46,903 nt of DNA from Acidobacteriota bacterium (GCA_022562935.1 JADFOI010000010.1:1-46903); one strand, 5' to 3'. Positions 7,655-17,171 are shown, numbered from the stretch's first letter. Translations and numbers: made by a program. Notes: a model not told the origin generated them from the letters alone.

Positions 7655-7885
7655 ATGAAACAACTTAGAAGTCAGGAAACACAGAGTGCCCCTTGGTGGA
7701 GCAGGCCCTTTCAGGTGAGAGCGACTCCCATTCCGAGTCCCACCTACCTGAGTCCTCAACAGATCGCACCGGTGTCGGCGCCAAGCCCAGAGGCCTTAAT
7801 GGACCGGGACAGCTGGCAGGTGGACGAGCACTGGGTGGCCGTCACCTCTTATCTTGCTGAGATGGACTTTCCCAACGAGGGCTAG
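7655..7885 (+). CDS. Small hypothetical protein, 76 aa
   Basis: The ATG at 7655 has a strong GAAGGAGG 9 nt upstream, the main evidence that it is expressed. The protein is Pro-rich in its first half (FQVRATPIPSPTYLSPQ) and has no signal peptide, membrane helix or cysteines. The end, WVAVTSYLAEMDFPNEG, may form a short helix. I do not recognise a family. It stands alone between the DUF5343 gene (divergent) and the cytochrome gene, behind the inverted repeat at 7585-7623. Confidence 0.5.
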   Translation: MKQLRSQETQSAPWWSRPFQVRATPIPSPTYLSPQQIAPVSAPSPEALMDRDSWQVDEHWVAVTSYLAEMDFPNEG

Positions 7886-8122
7886 TTTAGGAGATCAGCC
7901 GGTGGCTGCCCCGAACCGCATGAGTGATACACTTTAACCGTGTGACTTCGGTTCTTGCCATCCGAACGGTTCGGGCAAGCCACCGGGATCGCCCCTACGG
8001 GGGCCTCCCGCGAGCGCCTGTTCACTCTTTTAAATTGAAATTCCCTCTCCTGTGCGGTTAACATGCCTTTGCTGTCGGGAGGGGACCAGGTCACAAAACT
8101 TGGATCCAGGAGAGGCACTAAA

Positions 8123-8578
8123 GTGAATAAGAAATCAAAAGTCGGACCACTGATGGTTTGCTTTTTTCTGCTCATAGGTCTGGGTATCTCCTGTGGCGGA
8201 AATCAGGAGGCTCAGCAAAGTACGATTGAGGAAGATCGGCGACAAGGGACCGCTTTTGACAATCCTGCCACTAACCTTCAGATTTTAGAGGTGGAGAAGC
8301 CAGAGGATCTGCGTCCCATTATGCGGGCCTTCAACCGTGGGCTTGGTGTGGACTGTGAGTTTTGTCACGAGGAAGAGGATTTTGCAAAAGACACAGAACA
8401 CAAAGAGCGGGCCCGCAACATGATTGAAATCGTCCGGAATCTCAATAGTGAGGCCTTCACCTGGCCCAACGCACCCAGGGCCACCTGTTTTATGTGTCAC
8501 CGCGGCCACGAAGAGCCTGAATTTGAGCCACCGCCCGAAGAATCCGCTGACACCGACACTCGCCGGCGGTCCGGGTAA
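8123..8578 (+). CDS. Dihaem c-type cytochrome lipoprotein
   Basis: The start is GTG at 8123 (AGGAG and GAGAGG upstream). The 151 residues begin with a lipoprotein signal, lipobox LGISC with C24. The mature part has two haem c motifs, CEFCH (78-82) and CFMCH (122-126). The context MRAFNRGLGVDCEFCH ... KERARNMIEIV resembles the small cytochromes annotated as photosynthetic reaction-centre cytochrome c subunit-like, which many non-photosynthetic Acidobacteriota and Bacteroidota encode. It is probably a periplasm-facing electron carrier. The C-terminus is acidic and Pro-rich. No partner oxidoreductase is adjacent. Confidence 0.85.
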   Translation: MNKKSKVGPLMVCFFLLIGLGISCGGNQEAQQSTIEEDRRQGTAFDNPATNLQILEVEKPEDLRPIMRAFNRGLGVDCEFCHEEEDFAKDTEHKERARNMIEIVRNLNSEAFTWPNAPRATCFMCHRGHEEPEFEPPPEESADTDTRRRSG

Positions 8579-8699
8579 GAAAAGCCCTCGTCAGGGCGCG
8601 GATCCCTGGCAGGCTGTCCCCTCATTTCGCTGAAGTCCTCGAAGACTAGAGTCGGCCTTCACCGAAATGCCTGTTGGTTTGTTACACTTTTCAGGCGGC

Positions 8700-10995
8700 A
8701 TGGCGAAAGCGAACGGGAAAAATAACAACAACACCGAAGTAGCCTTCGCACGAGATCTTGGCCTGTTTGACGCAACCATGATTGGCATCGGGGCCATGAT
8801 TGGGGCCGGGATTTTTGTCCTTACTGGGATTGCGGTCGGGGTGGCGGGTCCGGCGGCACTCCTTGCCTTCATCTTAAACGGATTTGTGACCCTTCTGACG
8901 GCCTTAAGCTATGCCGAATTGGCTTCCTCTTACCCCGAATCAGGCGGAGGCTATTCTTACATCAGAAAAGCGTTCCCCGGCCCGGTGGGCTTTGTCTCCG
9001 GCTGGATGCTCTGGTTCTGCTACGTGATTGCCTGCAGTCTTTACGCCTTGGGCTTCGGGAGTTACTTCTGGGAGTTCCTCCACAGCTACTTCCCCTTTCT
9101 TTCCCAGGCGGTTTTTGGAGCCTTGGGTGATGGTATGGCTCTTATTCTGGCGACTGTTGCCGTCAGCGTGGCTGTGATCTTGATCAACATGAGGGGCACC
9201 GCTTTGACGGGGAAACTGGAAAATTTTCTCACCGTGGCCAAGATGATCATCCTGGCCATTTTCATCTTTTATGGTCTCAAACAGATCGTGGATATTCCGA
9301 CCCAGGCGGCATCAAGTTTCCGGCCCTTTCTACCCCAGGGGTTCAGTGGCGTTGTGCTGGCAATGGGACTTACCTTTATTGCCTTTGAAGGATATGACCT
9401 GATCGCTACCGTGGCTGAGGAGATCAAGGAGCCCAAGAAAACAATTCCCAGAGCCACCATGATTGCACTGTCGGTGACCGTCGTGTTCTATGTGCTCATC
9501 GTAGTGGTCTGCATTGGGGCCATCGTTCCCGAGACGGGGAGTTCCTGGGAGTTTTTGGGCAAGTATCAGGAAACCGCCATTGTGAAGGCGGCTGAGAGCT
9601 TCATGCCCTTTTTTGGTGTGCCACTAGATCATCTTCGGAGGGTTGCTCTCAACTCTCTCGGCATTGAACGCCACCATACTGGCCTCCTCCCGAGTGGCGT
9701 TTTGCATGGGCCGGGACAAGATGCTGCCCGTATCTTTTGCCTCCATTCATGAGACTCGCCGCACTCCCCACGTAGCCATAGCAGTGACCGGGGCCATCAT
9801 GTTGGTCATGGCCGTCCTCTTTCCTATCCACATCATCGGATCGGCGGCCAGCGTCATGTTTCTGCTGACCTTTGCGCTGGTGAATCTCTCTTTGATAGTA
9901 CTTCGCCGCAAGTTTCCCGAAGTCAAAGCAGGCTTTCGCGTTCCCTGGTATCCGGTGACCCCTATTGTTGCCATTGTGCTCAATGTGCTGCTGGCCCTTT
10001 ACCAGTATAATTTTAATGCCTGGTCGTGGTACATCGCCATTGCATGGCTTCTGATCGGGCTGTTTATCTATTTTATCCATTTTGAGAAGGTGGCGGCCCC
10101 GGAAATGCCTCAGGTCCTTGAAGTCGGTCAGCAAGATCGGACCGAGGAATACGACTATCGCATCCTGATACCCCTGCATAATCCCGATCACGTCATTCCC
10201 CTGATGAAACTTGCCGCCCCTGTAGCCAAAGCACATAAAGGAGAAATTATTGTTCTGGGGGTTATCGATGTACCGCAGAATCTACCCATTCACGAAGGGA
10301 TGCGCTTTGTTCATCATAAGACCCCGCTCCTGAAACAGGCCGTCCAGTATGGCAACAGCGTGCAGATACCCACGCGATCGGCTATTCGGATCGCCCACCG
10401 CGTTTACGACGGCATACTGCGCACGGCAGAAGAGGAAAAGACCTCCTTGATTCTAATGGGATGGAAAGGGTACACGACGACGAAAGATCGGATTATTGGG
10501 GAAGTGACCGACAAGGTGGTTCGCCATGCCCCCTGTGATTTGATTACCGTGAAACTGGTGGATGATTTCTCACTGGATAAGATTCTTGTTCCCACGGCCG
10601 GAGGCTTCCATGCACAACTGGCCGCCAAGCTTGTTTCCATTTATCAAGCCGAATATGGTTCGGATGTGACGAGCTGTTATGTGGTGCCCCGAGGAGCAAG
10701 CCAGGAGGAGAAGGACCGGGCTCGTGAGTGGATCGAGAAAACCATTCAAGAGACGGGGCTGGGCTCCAGCGCCAAACGAACGATCATCGAGGCCGGGAAA
10801 GTGGCATCCGGACTTGCTCGGGCGGCAGGGGAGTATGATCTCATTGTTCTGGGGGACTCCGAAGAGGGCCTCTTCTCCAATGTCATCTTTGGCGAAATCG
10901 CCGAGAAGGTGGCCCGCTATTCCCGGGCCCCGGTGATGATTGTGAAACGGTATGAGGGTAAGGTGAAGTCGATTGTGAAAAAGGTGTTGGGCTAG
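8700..10995 (+). pseudogene. APC-family amino acid permease with two C-terminal USP domains, split by a frameshift
   Basis: The N-terminal frame (to 9752) encodes the first part of an amino acid/polyamine/organocation permease: LFDATMIGIGAMIGAGIFVLTG, SYAELASSYPESGGGYSYIRKAF and FIAFEGYDLIATVAEEIKEPKK. Homology breaks at about 9628-9632 after FFGVPL and resumes in another frame (open to 10995) at IFGGLLSTLSALNATILASSRV. One surplus base (near the G of CTAGATCATC) explains the break. The second frame holds the last helices and two universal-stress-protein domains (from DYRILIPLHNP and from DKILVPTAGG), a known permease-USP layout. Both halves look otherwise intact, so this is either a recent mutation or a sequencing error. 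The start at 8700 (MAKANGK) is preferred to 8667, but neither has a strong ribosome site. Confidence 0.8.
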
Positions 10996-11023
10996 GGAGA
11001 GGGAAAAGGCCGCCGATCTTCCT

Positions 11024-12196
11024 TTGAGAACACCCGATCTTGAACCGGTAAGAACATTCGAGGACAATAGAGTACCGACGTTGCTTTACGATAAGCTTGT
11101 ACGGCCCCTGCTCTTTGGTCTGGACCCGGAGTTTGTTCATAGACAGACCGTCCGGATAGGAGACACTCTTTCCCAATCTTCCCTGGCTTGTCGCCTCCTG
11201 ACTCAGATTTACCACACCCAGAGTGAAGTCCTGGACGTCAAAGTTTGGGGATTGGACTTCAAGACCCCCCTGGGCCTGGCTGCCGGATTTGACAAACAGG
11301 GCCAACTCCACGAGGTCATAGCCGCCCTGGGCTTCGGGCATATGGAGATGGGATCCATCAGTTTGCAACCCTGGCCCGGCAATCCCTCTCCGACTCTACT
11401 CAGACTTCCCCAGGATGGGGGCCTGATCAACCGGCTAGGTCTCAACAGCGAGGGGGCCCAGATCATACACAAGCGACTCCGAGACCGACAGTTTCAGATC
11501 CCTACGGGAATCAATCTGGTCAAGACGGCAGACCCTGAGATTGCAGGAGAAGAGGCCATGGAAGATTTTCTGGAGGACTTTCGCAGGTTTTACCCGTTGG
11601 CTGACTTCATTACCCTGAATCTGAGTTGTCCCAACACCGTTGAAGGAAAGACCTTTGAGGACCCGGAAGTCTTGGAGCCCTTTTTGAAGGAGCTGAAGAA
11701 GATCAGAGCCGAACAGGCAGCTCCGCAGCGGGTGACACCCGTTTTGGTGAAGCTTTCTCCGGATCTTCAGGATCGGGAACTGGACCGTCTCCTGGGGTTG
11801 GCCGAGGAGCATGGCATCGATGGGTTCGTGATCGCGAACACGACCCTAAGACGGGAGAACCTGAAAAGCCCTACCGCCGAACTGGAAAAGTTCCCCGTCG
11901 GGGGTCTCAGCGGACGGCCTCTCAAGGAGTATGCTCAGCAGATGACCCGGAAGGTCTTCCGTAGGACTGGCGGCCGCTTGCCCATCATTGCCTGCGGAGG
12001 AATAGGCTGTGATCCCCAAAAGCATCCTGCGCAGGAAGTCTGGGAGTACTTGGAGCTGGGAGCTACCCTGGTGCAGGTCTACACGGGTCTCATTTACCGG
12101 GGGCCTTCCCTGGTTCGGCTCACCAACCGGGGATTGATGCAGATTCTCAGGGAAAAGGGGATTCCAAGACTGGCCGATTTTTTACAGACGCGGTAG
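11024..12196 (+). CDS. pyrD: Dihydroorotate dehydrogenase (quinone), class 2
   Basis: It oxidises dihydroorotate to orotate with FMN and passes electrons to membrane quinone, the fourth step of pyrimidine synthesis. Visible landmarks are LYDKLVRPLLFGLDPEFVH (the amphipathic membrane-binding N-terminus of class 2 enzymes), GLAAGFDKQG, LNRLGLNSEG-like FMN-site residues, ITLNLSCPNT, the active-site loop region, VLVKLSPDL, FVIANTTL, GGLSGRPL and the phosphate site VQVYTGLIYRGP. The start is unclear: a TTG at 11024 gives 390 residues, and a TTG at 11081 gives a length nearer the family. pyrE follows about 110 bp later, so the two probably form a pyrimidine cluster. Confidence 0.9.
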   Translation: MRTPDLEPVRTFEDNRVPTLLYDKLVRPLLFGLDPEFVHRQTVRIGDTLSQSSLACRLLTQIYHTQSEVLDVKVWGLDFKTPLGLAAGFDKQGQLHEVIAALGFGHMEMGSISLQPWPGNPSPTLLRLPQDGGLINRLGLNSEGAQIIHKRLRDRQFQIPTGINLVKTADPEIAGEEAMEDFLEDFRRFYPLADFITLNLSCPNTVEGKTFEDPEVLEPFLKELKKIRAEQAAPQRVTPVLVKLSPDLQDRELDRLLGLAEEHGIDGFVIANTTLRRENLKSPTAELEKFPVGGLSGRPLKEYAQQMTRKVFRRTGGRLPIIACGGIGCDPQKHPAQEVWEYLELGATLVQVYTGLIYRGPSLVRLTNRGLMQILREKGIPRLADFLQTR

Positions 12197-12263
12197 CATT
12201 GGAGCCGGGATTATTCACGCATTTTGTCACGAAGCAGCGAAACCATCCGACCTGACTGCGTTC

Positions 12264-12302
12264 CGCTGCTGCAGTAGAGAATTTATGAATTGTCCCGGCT
12301 AA
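12264..12302 (+). repeat. Intergenic repeat, GCTGCAGTAGAG...TCCCGGCTA type
   Basis: This shares its layout with 41731-41772: a GCTGCAGTAGAG block, then an AT-rich stretch, then TCCCGGCTAA, directly before a start codon in both places. An inverted relative lies near 25860-25890. Confidence 0.5.
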
Positions 12303-12304
12303 TC

Positions 12305-13003
12305 ATGGCAGAAAAGACGGCTGCTCAGAAAAAGCTCCTCAAGGAGATGGACAGGAAAATTGCTGAACTTGCCAGTCAGTTCTTATGGCGCCACCAAGCG
12401 GTTCAGGTGAACGAAGAAGAACCTTTTCGGCTCGCTTCCGGGGATTTCTCCCCCATTTACATCAATTGTCGCTTGTTGATCTCCTTTCCCAGCACCCGTG
12501 ATATTTTGATCGGATTGGCCCGCTACCTGTGTCAGGAGAGACAAATTGAATGTGACTGTGTCGCTGGAGGCGAGACGGCCGGAATTCCCTTCGCTGCCTG
12601 GCTGGCGGACAAGTTGAACAAACCCCTGGTCTACGTTCGAAAGAAGCGTAAGGACTATGGCGGTGGGCAACTCGTGGAAGGGATCGCCCAGGGCAAAGTA
12701 CTCTTGGTAGAAGATCTCATGACCGATGGAGGAAGCAAAGTTGGATTCATCGAAGGGATTCGAGAAGCCGGCTGCACGATTTCCGACTGTCTGGTGATCG
12801 TAGACCGCGAACAAAAGGGTGCCCAGAAGTTGGCCGAAATGGGTGTCACGGTTCATTCTCTGGTGGGGCTTTCCACCTGCTTGGAGATTGGACAGGCCAT
12901 GGGTCTGATCTCTGAAGCCTCGTTAGAGGACGTGAAGCACTACCTGGAGGACCCTTCTGCCTGGAACTTGAAGCGGGGTCTCTCTCCGGCCCAGGAGCGT
13001 TAA
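12305..13003 (+). CDS. pyrE: Orotate phosphoribosyltransferase
   Basis: This 232-residue enzyme joins orotate and PRPP to make OMP, the fifth step of pyrimidine synthesis. The PRPP-binding loop VLLVEDLMTDGGSK is clear. Upstream are FRLASGDFSPIYINCRLLISFP (orotate-site region), VAGGETAGIPFAAWLAD and the flexible loop VRKKRKDYGGGQLVEG. The C-terminal part, SLVGLSTCLEIGQAMG, is longer than in the E. coli enzyme. The ATG at 12305 is taken; a TTG at 12290 would add five residues, and neither has a strong ribosome site. The repeat at 12264-12302 forms the leader. Confidence 0.9.
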   Translation: MAEKTAAQKKLLKEMDRKIAELASQFLWRHQAVQVNEEEPFRLASGDFSPIYINCRLLISFPSTRDILIGLARYLCQERQIECDCVAGGETAGIPFAAWLADKLNKPLVYVRKKRKDYGGGQLVEGIAQGKVLLVEDLMTDGGSKVGFIEGIREAGCTISDCLVIVDREQKGAQKLAEMGVTVHSLVGLSTCLEIGQAMGLISEASLEDVKHYLEDPSAWNLKRGLSPAQER

Positions 13004-13069
13004 AGTTCCCCGTATTTCTCCCGTGAGATTATAGGTTTACAATGGAGTGAAGAGTCGTATAGGGTAAAA

Positions 13070-13138
13070 GTGTCTCGCTCCATAAATACGATGACCTCCC
13101 GCCGCCACAAAGGTCACCCTATTTATGGAACAAGGCAC
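13070..13138. mobile_element. Short MITE-like hairpin element
   Basis: Two 28-bp arms (13070-13097 and 13111-13138) are inverted copies with 23 of 28 positions matching, around a 13-bp centre. The arm reads GTGTCTCGCTCCATAAATA-, closely related to the ends of the longer element at 25959-26227. It is a non-coding, non-autonomous repeat, and no transposase is in the window. Confidence 0.6.
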
Positions 13139-13169
13139 AAATAAAACTCTACACCGATGAGGCCATAGG

Positions 13170-13766
13170 ATGAAACCCATTTCAAGACGTTCATTTCTGG
13201 AACGCAGCGGGACAGGTATGGCCGCCGCCGCAGCTATTCCGGCGCTGGAGGCGCCGACCTTCCAATCCCGCCCTCTGCCAGCCGAAGAGAGAGGCCGGGA
13301 GATCCATCTCAAGGTCAATGGTAAAGACCACCGGCTGGAGGTGGAGGATCACTGGACGCTGGCGGAAGTTTTGCGAGATCACCTGGGTCTTACCGGTACC
13401 CGAGTGGGATGCGATCGGGGTGAGTGCGGAGCCTGCACGGTTTTGCTGGATGGAAAGTCCCTTTACTCTTGTAGTTATTTAGCGGTCTGGGCTGAGGGCA
13501 AGGAGATTTCCACGGTAGAAGGGCTGGCTGAGGGAACTCAGCTGGACCCGTTGCAGGAGGCCTTCATCGAACATGACGGTCCCCAGTGTGGGTTTTGTAC
13601 TTCGGGCCAGTTGATGTCGGCCAAAGCCCTGCTCAATTCAAATCCCAATCCCACTGAGGCGGAAGCCCGTCAGGCCCTGGCTGGAAACATTTGCCGCTGT
13701 TCCAATTTCAACCGCTATCTGGAAGCTGTCCTGGCCACCTCCGGAAAGGGAGGCAGCCGTGGTTGA
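13170..13766 (+). CDS. TAT-exported [2Fe-2S] subunit of a molybdenum hydroxylase (PaoA-like)
   Basis: This 198-residue small subunit is of the xanthine dehydrogenase/aldehyde oxidase family. It opens with a twin-arginine signal (SRRSFLERSG, hydrophobic AAAAAIPAL), so the complex is expected in the periplasm. The plant-type cluster ligands are CDRGECGACTVLLDG ... CSY, and the second, alpha-helical [2Fe-2S] domain has CGFC ... CRC (PQCGFCTSGQ and GNICRCSNF). The gene order Fe-S, molybdopterin, FAD contains the same three parts as the periplasmic aldehyde oxidoreductase PaoABC. The molybdopterin gene starts inside this gene's 3' end. Confidence 0.9.
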   Translation: MKPISRRSFLERSGTGMAAAAAIPALEAPTFQSRPLPAEERGREIHLKVNGKDHRLEVEDHWTLAEVLRDHLGLTGTRVGCDRGECGACTVLLDGKSLYSCSYLAVWAEGKEISTVEGLAEGTQLDPLQEAFIEHDGPQCGFCTSGQLMSAKALLNSNPNPTEAEARQALAGNICRCSNFNRYLEAVLATSGKGGSRG

Positions 13767-15882
13767 GGAACTCAAGACAGTCGGACACTCGACTCCACGC
13801 ATCGATGGTCTGCAGCGGGTCACCGGACGGGCGACTTACAGCGCCGATGTTCAGCTCCCCAATATGCTCTATGCTCGGGTGCTGAGAAGCCCCCATCCCC
13901 ATGCCCGAATTCTGGGCATCGATGTGGCTCGAGCCTTGGCTGCACCGGGTGTGAAGGCTATTTTGACCCATGAGAATTGTCGGTTGGTCTGGTCCAGCGG
14001 CGATCGCGTCAACAAGCGCTATCTTTTCAACAATCCCGTTCGTTTCGTGGGGGATGCAGTGGCGGCCCTGGCCGCCACCAATCGCCATCTGGCTGAGGAA
14101 GCTCTCAAGTTGATCCAGGTCGAGTACGAGACTCTCGATTTCGTCCTGGACGCCGAAGAGGCCCTGCAGCCGGGTGCTGTGGAGATTCACCCGGGCGGGA
14201 ACCTTTCACCGATCATCAGTTTTCGGAGTACGGAGCCGGGTAAGCGAGAACCGTCCACCTATGTGCGCGGCGACCTCGAAAAAGGATTTGCCGCCTCAGA
14301 TTTTGTCTTTGAGGATCGTTATGTCTCCAAGCACGTGAACAATGCCCAAATGGAGCCTCGCGTGGCCCTGGCCCATTGGGAAGGAGATAAGCTGACGGTG
14401 TGGACCCCCACCCAGGGAATAGCCAACTGCCACAGGGATATTGCCAGAGATCTGAACCTGGCTCTGGAAAAGGTGCGTGTGGTGTGCCAGTACATGGGCG
14501 GGGGTTTTGGCAACAAGAACCAGTGCCAGGATACTGATCTGATGGCGGCGCAGCTGGCCAAAGAGACGGGGCGACCGGTCAAGCTGGAGTTGAGCCGCAA
14601 GGAAGATTTCGTCTGTGTGCACGGGCGCTGGCCGACCAGCCAGAACTACAAGGTGGGAGTTCTCAAGGATGGTACTCTGCAGGCCATTCAGATGCGCGGT
14701 TACAGTGGTATGGGGCCCTATCGAAAGAGCGGCGGAGGGATCTCGGGAGTCGAATATTTCCGCTGCCCGAACGTGAAAACAGAAATTTATCCCGCTTATA
14801 CCAACATGGCCGTATCTGCGAACTTTCGTGGTCCTCCCTATCCCCAGGGGGTTTTTGGAATCGCATCGATTTTGGATCACATTGCACACGAGCTGAAGAT
14901 CGATCCCGTGGACTTTTATTTGAAGAACGTCACCCGGAAATTCCGCGACAGTATCCCTTACACCAGTTCAGGACTTCTGGAGTGTATTCGCCAGGGAGCC
15001 AAGTTGTTCGAGTGGAAAAAGCGATGGCATCCTGCCGGATCTCAGCAGGGACCTATTAAGACAGGCATTGGTTTGGCCGCCGGGGGTTTTGGAGCCTCGG
15101 TGGGAAGAAGCAGTGCGGTTCTGCGCCTGGATAGCGAAGGTCGCCTGTGGCTTCATGTGGGAGTAACCGATATTGGCACGGGCGCCAAGACGACGATGGC
15201 CCTTATAGCGGCTGAGGCCATGGGAATCGATATGGACAAAGTGCGGGTCATCTCGGGGGACACCGACCGCACTCCGTACTCGGTAGGGGAGTCCGGAAGT
15301 CGGACCACCTCCTATACCGGATATGCCATTGTAGAAGCGGCCAAGGATCTCAAGCAGCAGCTTGCCGCAAGTGGTCCTCCACAGGGCGATGAGGTGCTCA
15401 TCGCAGAAGCCACTCCCTCGCCGCGCCTGGAGGGAAAGGTCCGATACAGTTTTGCGGTTCACTTTGTGGAGGTCGAGGTCGACACCGAACTCGGGGGTGT
15501 CCGAGTCTTAAAGTATCTGGCAGTTCATGACAGTGGGCGGATCATCAATCCGCTCACAGCCACTAGCCAGGTCCAAGGAGGAGTGATCCAGGGTCTGGGC
15601 ATGGCCCTGCACGAAGAGCTTCTGTATGATGAAAATACCGGCATTCCCCTGAATCCCGGCTACTACGGAGCTCGGGTCATGACCCACGTCGATGTCCCGA
15701 ATGTGGAGGTCCACTTCGTTGAGACCGAAGACGCGTATGGTCCTTTCGGTGCCAAGGCCGTAGGAGAACCTCCCATCGTTCCCGTGGTGGGAGCCGTCGC
15801 TAATGCCGTGTTTAACGCCATTGGAAAACGGATCAAGGAACTTCCCATAACCCGTGACAAGATCATTGGAGCCGTATCGTGA
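13759..15882 (+). CDS. Molybdopterin-binding catalytic subunit, xanthine dehydrogenase family
   Basis: This 707-residue large subunit binds the Mo-cytosine or Mo-pterin cofactor and hydroxylates aldehydes or N-heterocycles; the substrate cannot be read from sequence. It shows RVTGRATYSADVQLPNMLYARVLRSPHPHARI (aldehyde oxidase a/b hammerhead), MGGGFGNKNQ (cofactor loop) and GESGSRTTSYTGYAIVEA. Near the C-terminus, GAKAVGEPPIVPVVGAVANAV holds the catalytic Glu region (GEPP). It lacks its own signal and would be carried by the TAT signal of the small subunit. The start is GTG at 13759 (GGGAGG 5 nt upstream), overlapping the previous gene. Confidence 0.9.
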   Translation: MVEELKTVGHSTPRIDGLQRVTGRATYSADVQLPNMLYARVLRSPHPHARILGIDVARALAAPGVKAILTHENCRLVWSSGDRVNKRYLFNNPVRFVGDAVAALAATNRHLAEEALKLIQVEYETLDFVLDAEEALQPGAVEIHPGGNLSPIISFRSTEPGKREPSTYVRGDLEKGFAASDFVFEDRYVSKHVNNAQMEPRVALAHWEGDKLTVWTPTQGIANCHRDIARDLNLALEKVRVVCQYMGGGFGNKNQCQDTDLMAAQLAKETGRPVKLELSRKEDFVCVHGRWPTSQNYKVGVLKDGTLQAIQMRGYSGMGPYRKSGGGISGVEYFRCPNVKTEIYPAYTNMAVSANFRGPPYPQGVFGIASILDHIAHELKIDPVDFYLKNVTRKFRDSIPYTSSGLLECIRQGAKLFEWKKRWHPAGSQQGPIKTGIGLAAGGFGASVGRSSAVLRLDSEGRLWLHVGVTDIGTGAKTTMALIAAEAMGIDMDKVRVISGDTDRTPYSVGESGSRTTSYTGYAIVEAAKDLKQQLAASGPPQGDEVLIAEATPSPRLEGKVRYSFAVHFVEVEVDTELGGVRVLKYLAVHDSGRIINPLTATSQVQGGVIQGLGMALHEELLYDENTGIPLNPGYYGARVMTHVDVPNVEVHFVETEDAYGPFGAKAVGEPPIVPVVGAVANAVFNAIGKRIKELPITRDKIIGAVS

Positions 15883-16862
15883 AGAGTTTCACAAACGTTA
15901 ATCCCAAGGATCCTCAAGAGGCAGCTGCCTTGCTCAAGAAGGCCATTGAAAAGGGTCAGACAGCATCTCTGGCCGGGGGAGGAAGTGACCTGCTGGGAAT
16001 GATCAAGGATGATCTCGTCGGCCCCGATGTTGTGGTCAATCTCAAGGGCCTGAGTGCTCTCAGGGAAATCGAATCACACTCTCAGGGGGTTCGGATCGGC
16101 GGCCTGGTGACCCTGGAGGAGTTGAGCCAACATCCTCTGATTCGCTCTCAGTACACCGTTCTTGCCGAAGCTGCCGGGACGGTAGCCACTCCCCAGATCC
16201 GAAACGTGGGGACAGTGGCGGGAAACATCTGCCAGCGGCCCTGGTGCTGGTATTTTCGCCAAGGATTTCCCTGTTTCAAGCATGGTGGCGATCGATGCTA
16301 CTCGGTGGTGGGTCAAAACCAACTCCATGCCATTTTCGGAGGGGGCCCCAGTTTCATTGTCCATCCCTCCGATACGGCACCGGCATTGATGGCGTTGGAA
16401 GCGCGCTTTAGGATTGTCGGTCCCCATGGAGAGCGGGTCGTGCCTGCCTCGGAATTCTTTATTCTGCCCCGCGAAGATGTCAGCCGGGAGAACGTCCTGG
16501 AGCCTGATGAGGTCCTGGTTGAGATTGAGTTACCCCCAGCAGTGCAGAACGGGCGGAGCACCTACGTGAAAATTATGGATCGGGAGGCCTGGACTCACGC
16601 CGTTTTGAGCGTCGCCATGGCTCTGGAGATCAATGACGGAGTCTGTAGAAAGGCCAGGGTTGTCTTGGGCGCTGTAGCGCCCATTCCCTGGCGCCTCCCG
16701 AATGTGGAGCGCATACTGGTGGGGCAGCGAATCACGGCCGATCTTGCCGGCGATGCGGGTCGAGCGGCGGTTTCGCGAGCTCAGCCACTGGCTAAGAATG
16801 GGTACAAGATTCCTCTCACGGAGGCCCTGGTGCGCAGAACCTTGCTCTCACTGGCAGGTTAA
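15879..16862 (+). CDS. FAD-binding subunit of the molybdenum hydroxylase (PaoB-like, extra Cys cluster)
   Basis: This 327-residue protein has the FAD-binding motif ASLAGGGSDLLGMIKDD and the ATPQIRNVGTVAGNICQRP block, then the CO-dehydrogenase flavoprotein C-terminal domain. Inserted after GNICQRP is WCWYFRQGFPCFKHGGDRCY, giving four cysteines with the preceding C. This resembles the [4Fe-4S] loop known in E. coli PaoB and 4-hydroxybenzoyl-CoA reductase beta. Electrons would run Mo, 2Fe-2S, (4Fe-4S), FAD. The start is GTG at 15879, sharing GTGA with the previous stop. Confidence 0.88.
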   Translation: MKSFTNVNPKDPQEAAALLKKAIEKGQTASLAGGGSDLLGMIKDDLVGPDVVVNLKGLSALREIESHSQGVRIGGLVTLEELSQHPLIRSQYTVLAEAAGTVATPQIRNVGTVAGNICQRPWCWYFRQGFPCFKHGGDRCYSVVGQNQLHAIFGGGPSFIVHPSDTAPALMALEARFRIVGPHGERVVPASEFFILPREDVSRENVLEPDEVLVEIELPPAVQNGRSTYVKIMDREAWTHAVLSVAMALEINDGVCRKARVVLGAVAPIPWRLPNVERILVGQRITADLAGDAGRAAVSRAQPLAKNGYKIPLTEALVRRTLLSLAG

Positions 16863-16868
16863 ACGACC

Positions 16869-17135
16869 ATGAACAGGCGCGATTTCTTTCTACTCAGGAA
16901 GCCCGAGGAGTGGATACTGGAACTCTCCTGTGAAGAACTCTATATGCGCTACCTGGACTCTCAGTTGGATGGCACTCGGAATCAGTTTATTGAGAGGACT
17001 CGGAAGAAGTTACGGAATAGGCGCAAGATTCGGCTCTATGACGCTTTTTGGCTTGATCGGGGAGGGGTGGGGGAGGAACTGGAGCCCCTTTTGCGGGAAT
17101 TTCGTGCCCGGGGCGGATCTGTTGAGTATGTCTGA
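16869..17135 (+). CDS. Small hypothetical protein downstream of the molybdenum hydroxylase, 88 aa
   Basis: It starts 6 bp after the FAD-subunit stop, so it belongs to the same operon. The protein is charged, with no signal peptide or membrane helix. It has a motif-like stretch WILELSCEELYMRYLDSQLDG and a C-terminal acidic/basic helix (EELEPLLREFRARGG). I do not recognise a family. A helper for enzyme assembly is possible from position alone, but nothing in the sequence shows it. Confidence 0.55.
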   Translation: MNRRDFFLLRKPEEWILELSCEELYMRYLDSQLDGTRNQFIERTRKKLRNRRKIRLYDAFWLDRGGVGEELEPLLREFRARGGSVEYV

Positions 17136-17171
17136 GCCCCTGAGTTGGAAAAGCAGACAGCGTTCAATTAA

